The notes beneath the pieces are model-generated. The model saw only the letters and a list, made by a program, of their open reading frames with translations. It was not told the origin of the DNA and ran no database searches. This document shows positions 24,544 through 33,722 of a stretch of 64,000 nucleotides of DNA, in pieces. Every line of letters starts with the position of its first letter. Position 1 is the first letter of the stretch. The position numbers and the translations under genes are program-made. This stretch comes from RCIO01 sp040880025 (GTDB lineage Bacteria; Pseudomonadota; Alphaproteobacteria; Rhizobiales; Rhizobiaceae): positions 183,869 through 247,868 of the forward strand of contig JBBDJD010000019.1 of NCBI GenBank assembly GCA_040880025.1, given 5' to 3'.

Positions 24544-25116
24544 GTGATCCGATTTATCGCTTTCGCCGATAGCCTGTCGGCGTGGTTCGGCAAGGCTTTC
24601 GGCTGGCTCATCATCCTGATGACCCTGGGCATGAGCTATGAAGTCTTTGTGCGCTACATTCTGAACAGCCCCACGGCCTGGTCGCTCGACGTCTCATTCA
24701 TCATGTACGGCACCCTGTTCATGATGGGAGGAGCCTATACGCTGTCGCGCGGCGGACACGTGCGCGGCGATTTTCTGTACCGGCTCTGGCCGGTGCGCGT
24801 CCAAGCGATGGTCGACCTGGTTCTCTACATCATCTTCTTCTTTCCCGGCGTGACGGCGCTGGTCGTGACCGGCTGGAAATATTCAGCACGCTCCTGGGGA
24901 TATGCCGAGGTGAGCGTGAACAGCCCAGCGGGAATCCCGATCTTCCAGTTCAAATCCGTGCTCGTCGCGGCGGGCATATTGCTCTTCATCCAGGGGATCG
25001 CCCAAGTGTTCCGCTGTATCCTGTGCATGCGCGAAGGCTATTGGAGGCGGGCACAGGAGGATGTGGTCGAGACCGAGGAATTGCTGCTCAATCAGCAAGC
25101 GGAAAGCGAACGATAA
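24544..25116 (+). CDS. dctQ: TRAP transporter small permease (DctQ type)
   Basis: A 190-residue, four-helix DctQ-family subunit. Helices are at FGWLIILMTLGMSYEVFVRY (with the conserved FVRY), FIMYGTLFMMGGAYTLSRGGHVRGDFLY (family hallmark), LVLYIIFFFPGVTALVV and SVLVAAGILLFIQGIAQVFR. I choose the GTG at 24544, because GGGGAGG lies 8 bases before it; the TTG at 24538 is too close. The C terminus is acidic and polar. With DctM it forms the membrane part of a sodium- or proton-coupled TRAP transporter. Confidence 0.9.
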   Translation: MIRFIAFADSLSAWFGKAFGWLIILMTLGMSYEVFVRYILNSPTAWSLDVSFIMYGTLFMMGGAYTLSRGGHVRGDFLYRLWPVRVQAMVDLVLYIIFFFPGVTALVVTGWKYSARSWGYAEVSVNSPAGIPIFQFKSVLVAAGILLFIQGIAQVFRCILCMREGYWRRAQEDVVETEELLLNQQAESER

Positions 25117-25159
25117 CCAGACTGTCCCGCCGCCAAGTTCTTTCAACGGAGATGCCAAA

Positions 25160-26578
25160 GTGTCCGACCCTCAGGTAGCCTTGACGATGCTCGGCATCTT
25201 CATTCTGCTCGTGTTCCTCGGATTCCCGATCGCCTTCACCTTGATGGCCCTGGGGGTCTTCTTCGGCTACTACGCATACTTCGACCCGAACCGCATGTGG
25301 CGCAGCTTCAACCGGCTGGGCGAGGACGCGGACAGCTGGACCTCGACGACAACCTGGCTCGACGGATTTTTCAACAACCGCATCTTCGATCTGTTCATCA
25401 ACCAGACCTACACGGTGATGTCGAACGAGGTTCTGACGGCCGTGCCCCTGTTCCTGTTCATGGGCTACATCGTCGAGCGTGCCAACATCGTCGACCGGCT
25501 GTTTTCCACGCTCAACATCGCCTCCAAGAACATTCCCGGCTCGATGGGCGTGGCGGCGCTCATTACCTGCGCGCTCTTCGCGACCGCAACCGGCATCGTC
25601 GGCGCGGTGGTGACGCTGATGGGGCTGCTGGCGCTGCCGGCAATGCTGCGCGCCCGCTACGACACCAGCTTCGCCAGCGGCATCATCTGCGCGGGAGGTA
25701 CGCTGGGCATCCTCATCCCGCCGTCAATCATGCTGATTGTGTACGCGGCGGCTTCCGGCGTGTCGATCGTCAGGCTTTATGCCGGCGCGCTGCTGCCCGG
25801 CCTGCTGCTCGTCGGGCTCTACCTGGTCTATGTGATCGGCCGCTCGGTCATACAGCCGAGCGTGGCGCCGAGGCCGACCAAGGACGAAGTGCCGGACGTT
25901 CCGTTCTTCCAGCTGGCGTGGATGCTGGCGACGTCATTCTTCCCGCTCGCCTTCCTGATCATGGCAGTGTTGGGTTCGATCCTGTTCGGCCTCGCCACGC
26001 CCACCGAGGCCGCCTCGATCGGTGCACTGGGCGGAATGGTCCTGGCCGTCGCCTATCGTGCAATGACCTTCCAGCGGCTGCGCGAGTCGGTCTACCTCAC
26101 AGTGCGCACCACGGCGATGGTCTGCTGGCTGTTCGTGGGTTCCTATGTGTTTTCGTCGGTGTTCTCATACCTCGGCGGTGAGCAGCTGATCTCGGAATTC
26201 GTGCGTGGTCTGGACCTTACACCGCTGCAATTCCTGCTTCTGGCGCAGCTCATCATCTTCCTGCTGGGATGGCCGCTGGAGTGGTCGGAGATCATCATCA
26301 TCTTCGTACCGATCTTCCTGCCGCTGCTGCCGCTGTTCGACATCGACCCGCTGTTCTTCGGCATCCTGGTTGCCTTGAACCTGCAGACGAGCTTCCTTAC
26401 GCCGCCGATGGCTATGTCGGCGTATTATCTGAAGGGAATCGCTCCGCCGCAGGTGCAGCTGATGCAGATCTTCAAGGGCGTCCTGCCATTCCTCTTTATG
26501 GTGTTCGTGTCCATGGCCATGATCTACATCTTCCCGGATATCGTGTTCCACCTTCCCCAGATGTTTTATGGCCGCTAG
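25160..26578 (+). CDS. dctM: TRAP transporter large permease (DctM type)
   Basis: A 472-residue, about 12-helix DctM-family permease. Typical segments are FLGFPIAFTLMALGVFFGY, VPLFLFMGYIVERANIVDRLF, GTLGILIPPSIMLIVYA, ATPTEAASIGALGG and LGWPLEWSEIIIIFVPIFLPL, and the family-conserved LNLQTSFLTPPMAMSAYYLKG. The insert of about 30 residues after the second helix (DPNRMWRSFNRLGEDADSW) marks the larger DctM subtype. I use the GTG at 25160 (RBS AACGGAGA); the ATG at 25187 is an alternative. The substrate is unknown. The stop overlaps the amidase ATG by 11 bases. Confidence 0.92.
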   Translation: MSDPQVALTMLGIFILLVFLGFPIAFTLMALGVFFGYYAYFDPNRMWRSFNRLGEDADSWTSTTTWLDGFFNNRIFDLFINQTYTVMSNEVLTAVPLFLFMGYIVERANIVDRLFSTLNIASKNIPGSMGVAALITCALFATATGIVGAVVTLMGLLALPAMLRARYDTSFASGIICAGGTLGILIPPSIMLIVYAAASGVSIVRLYAGALLPGLLLVGLYLVYVIGRSVIQPSVAPRPTKDEVPDVPFFQLAWMLATSFFPLAFLIMAVLGSILFGLATPTEAASIGALGGMVLAVAYRAMTFQRLRESVYLTVRTTAMVCWLFVGSYVFSSVFSYLGGEQLISEFVRGLDLTPLQFLLLAQLIIFLLGWPLEWSEIIIIFVPIFLPLLPLFDIDPLFFGILVALNLQTSFLTPPMAMSAYYLKGIAPPQVQLMQIFKGVLPFLFMVFVSMAMIYIFPDIVFHLPQMFYGR

Positions 26579-27944
26579 GAAAGCCAAGGCTTCCAATTCG
26601 ATCCTCGCCATGAGTGCGGTCGAACTCCGCGACCGAATGGCCAGGGGCGCTGTGCGCGCGGTCGAACTCGCGCAGGCCTATCTGGAACAGATCGAAGTGC
26701 GCGAGCCGGAAGTCCAGGCATGGGCCTGGCTCGACAGCGATCACGTGCTGGATCAGGCGCGGGCCCTCGATGCCTACCGCTCTACCGGACGCGCCATCGG
26801 ACCGCTGCACGGGCTGCCGGTGGGACTCAAGGACATCATCGACACGGTGCGCATCCCGACCGCCAATGGCACCGGGCTCGATGCCGGCAGGGTACCGACC
26901 GCGGATGCCTTCGTGGTTCGGCGCCTGAAGGCGGCCGGCGCAATCATCATGGGCAAGACGGTGCCGACCGAACTCGCTTATCTGGTTCCCGGCAAGACAC
27001 GCAACCCACACAATCTTGAGCATACGCCCGGCGGCTCGTCATCCGGGTCGGCGGCGGCGGTCGCGGCCGGAATGGCGCCGCTGGCGATCGGAACGCAGAC
27101 GGGCGGGTCGGTGATCCGCCCGGCAGCCTATTGCGGCGTCGTCGGCTTCAAGCCGACTTTCGGTTCGATACCGCGCACTGGAATTCTGCCGCAATCGCCC
27201 AGCCTTGACACGGTGGGCGTGTTTGCACGCGGGATCGAGGACGCCGCACTGCTGGCAGAGACTCTGTTCGGCCATGATCCGGCGGACCGCGCCACAGCGG
27301 CGATGCCGCCGCCGCGGCTGCTCGACACCGCGCGCGCAGAGCCACCGGTGCCGCCGATGCTGGCCTTCGTGCGGCCGCCCGAGTGGGAGAGCGCGGATGA
27401 GCAGACCAAGCTTGCCATGCAGGAACTGACCGGGGAGCTTGGCGAGCAGTGCTTCGAGGCCCTGCTACCGAATACATTCGACGACGCGGCCGAAATTCGC
27501 GAGCGGATCAACCATGCCGAGATGGCCAAGTGCTATTTTTCCTTCGAGCGGCGCGGGCGCGACCAGTTGTCGGAGACGATGCAGGCGGCTCTCGACACCG
27601 GCAAGGCGATTCCTGCGCGTGACTATATCGCCGCGCTGGACTGGCCGGATGTGCTGTACGCAGGCCTCACGGAGATATTCGAGCGGTGCGACGCGATCGT
27701 CACACCGGCAACGCCCGGGCCCGCGCCACACGGACTGTCGAGCACGGGCAGTTCGATCTTCAACGGACTCTGGACCTTGTGCGGCACGCCCACCGTCACC
27801 GTTCCGCTGCTGACGGATGACAGCGGGCTGCCGATGGGTGTACAATTAATTGGACGACGCGGCGACGACGCGCGGCTGTTGCGAACGGCTCGCTGGCTGG
27901 CAACCCGCGTCGCGGCCGCCGAACCCCCGGAGCAGATTGCATGA
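26568..27944 (+). CDS. Amidase-signature hydrolase in the TRAP operon
   Basis: A 458-residue amidase-signature enzyme, hydrolysing an amide. The catalytic Lys is K88 in GLPVGLKDIID, the cis-Ser lies in GGSSSGS (155-161), and the nucleophile is S181 in TQTGGSVIRPAAYCG. The N- and C-terminal parts (VPLLTDDSGLPMGVQLIG) are typical. It lacks the features that mark GatA. Its ATG lies inside the end of dctM and its stop overlaps the next small gene, so it is part of the TRAP operon and probably acts on the imported compound or releases an amide from it. Confidence 0.9.
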   Translation: MAARKAKASNSILAMSAVELRDRMARGAVRAVELAQAYLEQIEVREPEVQAWAWLDSDHVLDQARALDAYRSTGRAIGPLHGLPVGLKDIIDTVRIPTANGTGLDAGRVPTADAFVVRRLKAAGAIIMGKTVPTELAYLVPGKTRNPHNLEHTPGGSSSGSAAAVAAGMAPLAIGTQTGGSVIRPAAYCGVVGFKPTFGSIPRTGILPQSPSLDTVGVFARGIEDAALLAETLFGHDPADRATAAMPPPRLLDTARAEPPVPPMLAFVRPPEWESADEQTKLAMQELTGELGEQCFEALLPNTFDDAAEIRERINHAEMAKCYFSFERRGRDQLSETMQAALDTGKAIPARDYIAALDWPDVLYAGLTEIFERCDAIVTPATPGPAPHGLSSTGSSIFNGLWTLCGTPTVTVPLLTDDSGLPMGVQLIGRRGDDARLLRTARWLATRVAAAEPPEQIA

Positions 27945-28111
27945 CTGACCGCATCATGGCCCTGGTTGCTGCTGCAACGCTCGCGGCCTTCCTCGGCATT
28001 CTCGTCTGGAAGGTTCCGAGGGTGGATCTGGCCACGGTCATCGCGATCACCCTGGCGCTGGCGATCTGGGACTTCATGACCAGCGCCGGAAGGAATTCCG
28101 GGCGGCGTTGA
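27941..28111 (+). CDS. 56-residue membrane protein at the end of the TRAP-amidase operon
   Basis: A 56-residue protein starting MTDRIMALVAAATLAAF, with two short hydrophobic helices (about residues 5-23 and 29-45) split by KVPRVDLAT, and a basic tail, SAGRNSGRR. Its ATG overlaps the amidase TGA (ATGA), so it is translated by coupling. The composition, with hydrophobic helices and no rare-codon bias, looks like a true gene. No family is recognised; small membrane subunits of this kind sometimes accompany TRAP permeases. Confidence 0.7.
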   Translation: MTDRIMALVAAATLAAFLGILVWKVPRVDLATVIAITLALAIWDFMTSAGRNSGRR

Positions 28112-28150
28112 AAATGTGCGCAGGCTTGCCCCGCGTCTGATGGCAATACC

Positions 28151-29095
28151 CTACTCGCTGCCACGCAACTCGCTGCCGCGCAACTCGGCCTGAATGGTTC
28201 CTTCTACGGAGTAGCGCTGACCGGTCCAGGTCCAGAGCTTGTCGGGGAAGCCCGGCCTCAGGGGAATGGCGATCAGTTCGGGCCAGCCGTCGTTGAGCTT
28301 GTCCGGCTCGGTATAAAGATGAGCGCCTTCGGACTCTAAAACCGGCTCCCACCCCTCCAGATCGACCGTCGTGGGGTCGGCCTCCGACGAGCCGCTCGCC
28401 TTCACCCGCGCAAAGCCGACAAGGCTGCAGCCGGAAACGCCGTAATACCATGACGAGCCGCAGATCTGACTGAACAGAAGTTGCCGCCCGCCTACCAGAT
28501 CCAGCATCGCAACACGCAGGTCGGGCAACTGGTTGGTCGAGACGACGAAATCGCGGATGTCGTTGGAGCGGAGCTGGCGGCCAAGCTCCAGATGCGGTGA
28601 CGTGGCCAGCAGGGCTATCCTGTTTTCCGTCGGCAGTTCGCGTGGCGAGCAGCCTTGCTCCACGGCGGTAATCGCGCGGCGCGAACCGGTGAGCGGGAAA
28701 CGCACCGGCCGGTTCTCTCCCGCGAATTCGATATGCAGCCGGATGCCGGCCTTCATCGGCTCCAGCGCCTCGTAGGGAATGTTCAAATCGACGCTGCCGT
28801 TGCCCTGGCTGGACGGCACGGAGAAAGGCTGGCCGCGCGCCGTCAGGGTCGTGTTCGCCTCCGCGCCCTCGATCGTCCCGTCAGGTTCCAGCGCCAGCGC
28901 CAAGGTCCATACCTGCTGATCGCACAACAGTACGCCGCCGGTCACCGCGGTGCCGGGCTCGGGCGCGGGAAGCATCGCGTAGGCCTGGCCTTCCGGCGCC
29001 GTCCAGGCCGTTTGTGCTCCGGCGGGCGCCGAGGCGGCAAGCATGGCCCCAAGGATCGATGAAAGGAGCGCTGCTCCCCGGCGCCGAAATCCCAT
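28151..29095 (-). CDS. Secreted protein of unknown function
   Basis: A 314-residue protein with a signal peptide (MGFRRRGAALLSSILGAMLAASAPAGA). The mature part has two apparent halves: an N-terminal beta-rich half with a Cys pair (LLCDQQVW and EQGCSPRE), and a C-terminal half, VGGRQLLFSQICGSSWYYGVSGCSLVGFARV, that also carries cysteines. No family is recognised. The C terminus ends in a tandem of the pentapeptide LRGSE, encoded by a duplicated 15-base unit, which may be recent. The gene stands alone and is divergent from argG. Confidence 0.7.
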   Translation of the reverse strand: MGFRRRGAALLSSILGAMLAASAPAGAQTAWTAPEGQAYAMLPAPEPGTAVTGGVLLCDQQVWTLALALEPDGTIEGAEANTTLTARGQPFSVPSSQGNGSVDLNIPYEALEPMKAGIRLHIEFAGENRPVRFPLTGSRRAITAVEQGCSPRELPTENRIALLATSPHLELGRQLRSNDIRDFVVSTNQLPDLRVAMLDLVGGRQLLFSQICGSSWYYGVSGCSLVGFARVKASGSSEADPTTVDLEGWEPVLESEGAHLYTEPDKLNDGWPELIAIPLRPGFPDKLWTWTGQRYSVEGTIQAELRGSELRGSE

Positions 29096-29341
29096 TTGGT
29101 TCTTCTCGCTCGTTGCGTCCCCGGGCAATGAACCGCCCCTTCTTGTTGAATCGATTGCGGATTCGACGGCAAGTCTATCCGACAGGGCACGCGCGGCAAG
29201 TCCCGCAGCGCCGCTTCGCGCGATCGTGACGCAGCATGGTTACTTCCCGTGGCCCTTGTCCGGGCAGGCATTCCTGCTAATAGTGCCGCCCGAATTCGCC
29301 GGGCATCATTGTTTGCCCGCGACCGACGACCGGGATTCCCA

Positions 29342-30565
<1,224 letters not shown>

Positions 30566-30568
30566 CCG

Positions 30569-30587
30569 CCCCTCCCACCGCGAGGGG
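30569..30587. terminator. Hairpin between argG and the convergent transglycosylase gene
   Basis: A short 6-bp stem, CCCCTC / GAGGGG, with a 7-base loop, sits in the 27 bases between two convergent genes. It lacks a clear T run on either side, so it is at best a weak bidirectional terminator. Confidence 0.35.
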
Positions 30588-30592
30588 AGCCC

Positions 30593-31396
30593 TCAGTTCC
30601 CGTCGATCGCGTCCGCCATGATGATGATGGCCTGCTGGTAGACCGAGGCTGCGTTCCAGCCCGCAATCGCGCCACGATTGGCGCTGGCCGGTCCGCCGCG
30701 ATAACCGTGGCCACGCAGGAAGTTCGCCGTCGACATAAGCGCCGTTGTGAGATCGCGAAGGTTTCGGTTGCCGACGCCGTATTTCAGGACGTTGCCGGGA
30801 AGGAACTGCGTGTGGCCTATCTCGCCATGCGCCGCGCCTCGCGAGTTGGAAGTGATCACGCCGGCATCCACCAGCTGCAGTGCAGCGATAGCATGCGGAG
30901 TGAAGAAGCCCGGTCGACGGCAGTCATAAGCCAAAGTGACGATGGCGGAGACGGTATTCTGGTTGCCCATGAACGAGCCGAAGCCGGTTTCCATGCCCCA
31001 GATCGCGAGAAGAGGACCAGCCGGTACGCCATAACGGCGTTCGATGTTAGCGAAGAGAGCAGCATTCTGCTTCTTGAGCGCCTTGCCCTTGGCGATGATC
31101 GTGGCGGCGCCTCGGCGCTTCATGAACGAATTGACATCTCCGCTGAAGGCTTTCCTGACAGCGCGGTCAACCTTGATCGTAGCAGTCGCATATTTGGCGC
31201 CGGCCAGCGCCTGGAGACCGCGTCTCTTGACACCGGCACTCGCGGCTTCCCGGGCGAATTCCTGCTTCCAGCTTTCGAAGCCGGCGGCATTGTTTCCGCA
31301 TCCCGCCGCCAGCGACTTCCCCGGCGCGATCACGAGCGCGATCAAAAGCGCTACCGAGAGTGCCGCCGCCATGTTCAAGCCCATTCGTCCCGCCAT
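30593..31396 (-). CDS. Lytic murein transglycosylase (MltB-like, SLT_2)
   Basis: A 267-residue periplasmic enzyme that cleaves peptidoglycan between MurNAc and GlcNAc to give 1,6-anhydro ends. A signal peptide ends KSLAAGC; the Cys right after it and the lack of a typical lipobox make a lipoprotein form uncertain. The catalytic Glu lies in LLAIWGMETGFGSFMG (about residue 135), the family-conserved AHGEIGHTQFLPGNVLKYG and NFLRGHGYR follow. It is shorter than E. coli MltB and lacks a C-terminal PG_binding_1 domain, as is common in rhizobia. Confidence 0.9.
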   Translation of the reverse strand: MAGRMGLNMAAALSVALLIALVIAPGKSLAAGCGNNAAGFESWKQEFAREAASAGVKRRGLQALAGAKYATATIKVDRAVRKAFSGDVNSFMKRRGAATIIAKGKALKKQNAALFANIERRYGVPAGPLLAIWGMETGFGSFMGNQNTVSAIVTLAYDCRRPGFFTPHAIAALQLVDAGVITSNSRGAAHGEIGHTQFLPGNVLKYGVGNRNLRDLTTALMSTANFLRGHGYRGGPASANRGAIAGWNAASVYQQAIIIMADAIDGN

Positions 31397-31596
31397 GCGA
31401 TCTCCCGTTGCGAATCGTCAGTTGACCAAGGGTAAAGTCTGCCAGTGAAACCCGTTCCTGTCATCTCGGGACAGGCACACGCCAGTATTGCGCGGCAGTA
31501 GTTGCCAATATCTTGCCGCACGCCGACATCGAACCACAATCCCGGCGGGAATGCGGCGACCGGGTGGCCTGCGCGCGCCCGTCACAAAAATACCTC

Positions 31597-31621
31597 GGAA
31601 CGTTGGGAGACGGTCCTCGTT
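31597..31621 (+). promoter_or_regulatory. EcfG-type (general stress sigma) promoter for the SH3/DUF1236 gene
   Basis: GGAAC (31597-31601) is followed after exactly 16 bases by CGTT (31618-31621), the pattern of EcfG/RpoE2-dependent promoters. It lies 37 bases before the ATG, leaving a leader of about 27 bases that contains an AGAAGGAAGA ribosome-binding site. This is the second such promoter in the window. Confidence 0.7.
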
Positions 31622-31657
31622 TTGGGCTCGAAGGGGCTCAATAGAAGGAAGACGACC

Positions 31658-32335
31658 ATGAAACACAGGATGGTAATTGGCGCTGCCGTTGCAGCTCTCA
31701 TGTTGACCGGCTCTGCCTATGCGCAGACCGCGGTCACCGCCACGTCGGATCTCAACATCCGCAGCGGACCCGGACCACAGTACCCTGTTGTCGGGGTCAT
31801 CAACGTCGACAGCCAGGCTGGCCTCGACGGCTGCCTGGAAGGCTCCAAATGGTGCCGTGTCAGCCACAATGGCGTCGATGGATGGGCTTATTCGGACTAT
31901 CTGATCGCCGACTATTCGGGCCGCGAGATTATCGTGACCGAGCGCCCGGCCGAGGCTTCTATTCCGGTCGTCACTTATGAGGGCAGCAGCGGTACCGGTG
32001 CCGGCGCCGCGGTTGGCACAGCTGGCGGCGTAGTCGCCGGCGCGCTTATCGGTGGACCGATCGGCGCCGCGGTTGGCGGCATTGCCGGTGCAACCGCCGG
32101 CGCGACTGCTGGTGCTGCCATTAACCCGTCGCCGCAGGCGCGGGCGTACATTCTCGAAAACCAGGTCGAGCCCGTCTACCTGGAAGGCGAGGTGGTTGTT
32201 GGAGCCGGCGTGCCCGACACCGTCGTGTTGCGCGAAATTCCGGACTACGAATACCGGTATGTCAACATCAACGGCCAGCCGGTGCTCGTTGAACCGAATG
32301 ATCGCCGCATCGTTTATGTCGTCCGCGACCGCTGA
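31658..32335 (+). CDS. Secreted protein with an SH3b domain and a DUF1236 domain
   Basis: A 225-residue protein. A signal peptide (AALMLTGSAYAQT) is followed by a bacterial SH3 domain (VTATSDLNIRSGPGPQYPVVGV to GWAYSDYL, about residues 25-85). Next comes a Gly/Ala-rich stretch of about 50 residues with the repeated AAVGG/AGAT pattern of a glycine-zipper, then DUF1236 (VEPVYLEGEVVVGAGVPDTVVLREIPDY...YVNINGQPVLVEP). The family is rhizobial and of unknown role; the architecture suggests an envelope-associated protein. The EcfG-type promoter fits a stress-induced envelope function. A strong terminator follows. Confidence 0.88.
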   Translation: MKHRMVIGAAVAALMLTGSAYAQTAVTATSDLNIRSGPGPQYPVVGVINVDSQAGLDGCLEGSKWCRVSHNGVDGWAYSDYLIADYSGREIIVTERPAEASIPVVTYEGSSGTGAGAAVGTAGGVVAGALIGGPIGAAVGGIAGATAGATAGAAINPSPQARAYILENQVEPVYLEGEVVVGAGVPDTVVLREIPDYEYRYVNINGQPVLVEPNDRRIVYVVRDR

Positions 32336-32350
32336 TGCGAGAACAGGGAG

Positions 32351-32379
32351 AACCGGCCGGCGTCAGCCGGCCGGTTTTT
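32351..32379 (+). terminator. Intrinsic terminator after the SH3/DUF1236 gene
   Basis: A perfect 11-bp stem, AACCGGCCGGC / GCCGGCCGGTT, with loop GTCA, is followed by TTTTTC. It is one of the strongest terminators in the window. Confidence 0.88.
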
Positions 32380-32387
32380 CATTTGGT

Positions 32388-32768
32388 TCAGAATATCGCC
32401 TGGCAGATGAAAAGCACGATGCCCATGGCGATGATGTAGCCGGCGTCGATCATCGCCACGCCGGGCGGGCGAAGCCGATAGAGCGCGCCCGAGGCAACAA
32501 AACCTGCCAGCGTCAGCACGATCAGAACGATCGTCAGCAGCATCTCGCGCGCGGCGGTGATGCCGAACACCCACGAATACAGAAACGTGGCGACGAGCTG
32601 GATCACCGTCGCCATGACTGGAAAGCTCTCCGGCCTTTCCGGAAGCCCGTTGCCCGACGCCCAGGCTTTCTGGAAAATAACGCCGTACCACAGAAAACCG
32701 ACGGCATAAGCGGCGATGAAGCCGACTATGATGGCGGTCCAGCTTACATTTGCGGTGATTTCGTCCAT
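32388..32768 (-). CDS. DUF1761 membrane protein
   Basis: A 126-residue, four-helix membrane protein of the DUF1761 family. The N-terminal helix carries VSWTAIIVGFIAAYAVGFLWYGVIFQKAW, the typical start with W-Y-G-x-x-F, and LYSWVFGITAARE and a final GYIIAMGIVLFICQA follow. Function unknown. It is the third gene of a minus-strand group with SRPBCC and ArsR genes (27-base gap), an association often seen in rhizobia. Confidence 0.87.
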   Translation of the reverse strand: MDEITANVSWTAIIVGFIAAYAVGFLWYGVIFQKAWASGNGLPERPESFPVMATVIQLVATFLYSWVFGITAAREMLLTIVLIVLTLAGFVASGALYRLRPPGVAMIDAGYIIAMGIVLFICQAIF

Positions 32769-32795
32769 GCCCGTTGCCTCCCCCTGAAGTTGAAA

Positions 32796-33242
32796 TCAGT
32801 TGCCGGAAAGAGTTCTGGCCAGCTTGCCGAGTGACGGCTCCCAGCCGATACCGTGGTTGTCGCGATGCTCGGCGCTCGCGAAGCCCGAATGGGTCAATGT
32901 GACTTCCGTCCCGCCACCAACCTGCCGGATGTCGACCGTCACCAGCGTCGTTTCGTCCCCGATCGAGGCGGGCTGGGTTTCCCATTTCCACGAAAATGAC
33001 AGCCGGTTCGGCGGCTCCAACTGGCGAAACTCGCCGCTTAGCGGATAGCGCGATCCGTCCGGAGCAATCATCGTCAGATTGTAGCGGCCACCGACCCGCA
33101 CATCCATTTCGTGGATTTCGTTGTCGAAGCCTTCCGGGCCGTACCAGTCGGCGACAAGTTCCGGCCTGGTCCAGGCGTCGTAGACCGCCTGCGCGTCCAC
33201 GTCGGGAAAGGTGCGCGTCAGGGTGAGAACCGTGTCGTTCAT
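32796..33242 (-). CDS. SRPBCC/AHSA1-domain protein
   Basis: A 148-residue START-like domain protein of the AHSA1 group. Signatures: VYDAWTRPELVADWYGPEGF near the start, RVGGRYNLTMIAPDG, LSFSWKWE, and the C-terminal helix GIGWEPSLGKLARTL. The fold forms a hydrophobic cavity for small lipophilic ligands; such proteins are regularly encoded with an ArsR-like repressor. The start chosen is MNDTVLTL, whose ATG overlaps the stop of the ArsR gene by 4 bases, showing coupling. Confidence 0.9.
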   Translation of the reverse strand: MNDTVLTLTRTFPDVDAQAVYDAWTRPELVADWYGPEGFDNEIHEMDVRVGGRYNLTMIAPDGSRYPLSGEFRQLEPPNRLSFSWKWETQPASIGDETTLVTVDIRQVGGGTEVTLTHSGFASAEHRDNHGIGWEPSLGKLARTLSGN

Positions 33243-33580
33243 GGCTTTCTCTCGGCCAGCACCTTGCCCAGCCTGTCGAAGCTGGCGGTCCAGAAGCGCG
33301 AATGGAAGTCGAACCAGCCGGCGGCATCCTGCAGCGCGGTTGGATTGACCGAACACAGATTCTCGCGGCCCCGCCGGCGGCACAGCACGATGCCGGCATC
33401 TTCAAGTACGCCGATATGCTTCATCGCGCCGGGCAGCGAGATGCCGAACGGCTTCGCCAGTTGGCGCATGGGCTTCTCGCCCTCACGCAACAGCATCTCG
33501 GTCATGCTGCGGCGGGTGCGGTTGGACAGCGCAAAGAAGGTGCGGTCGGTTCGAGCGGCATCGGCGTGAAAGCTAACCAT
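33239..33580 (-). CDS. ArsR-type winged-helix repressor
   Basis: A 113-residue winged-helix regulator of the ArsR/SmtB superfamily (HTH_20/HTH_5 like). The recognition helix region is MRQLAKPFGISLPGAMKHIGVLEDAG (about residues 38-63) and the wing VLCRRRGRENLCSVNP. It lacks a Cys-box (ELCVCDL), so it is not a metal sensor of the classic kind; its partner SRPBCC protein suggests a lipophilic ligand. I start at MVSFHADAAR, since the upstream frame shows no family sequence. A dyad overlaps the start codon and could mediate autorepression. Confidence 0.87.
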   Translation of the reverse strand: MVSFHADAARTDRTFFALSNRTRRSMTEMLLREGEKPMRQLAKPFGISLPGAMKHIGVLEDAGIVLCRRRGRENLCSVNPTALQDAAGWFDFHSRFWTASFDRLGKVLAERKP

Positions 33581-33587
33581 AGGGTTA
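33574..33587. promoter_or_regulatory. Candidate operator overlapping the ArsR start codon
   Basis: A perfect TAACC-ATAG-GGTTA inverted repeat spans the start codon of the ArsR-type gene. GTTAAC at 33584-33589 overlaps it. A repressor bound here would block its own translation start or a promoter close by. The dyad is short (10 paired bases), so the call is tentative. Confidence 0.35.
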
Positions 33588-33722
33588 ACTTTCGACTCTT
33601 CGCCCGGTTCTGTCAACGAGCGATCGGATTCACGAGAGCGGTGAGACATCACGGCTATGCGTGGTAGGGTGGAAATCTGCGGAACGGATGGAGCGCAAGA
33701 GCGTTTTTCGCAATCCCGTAGA

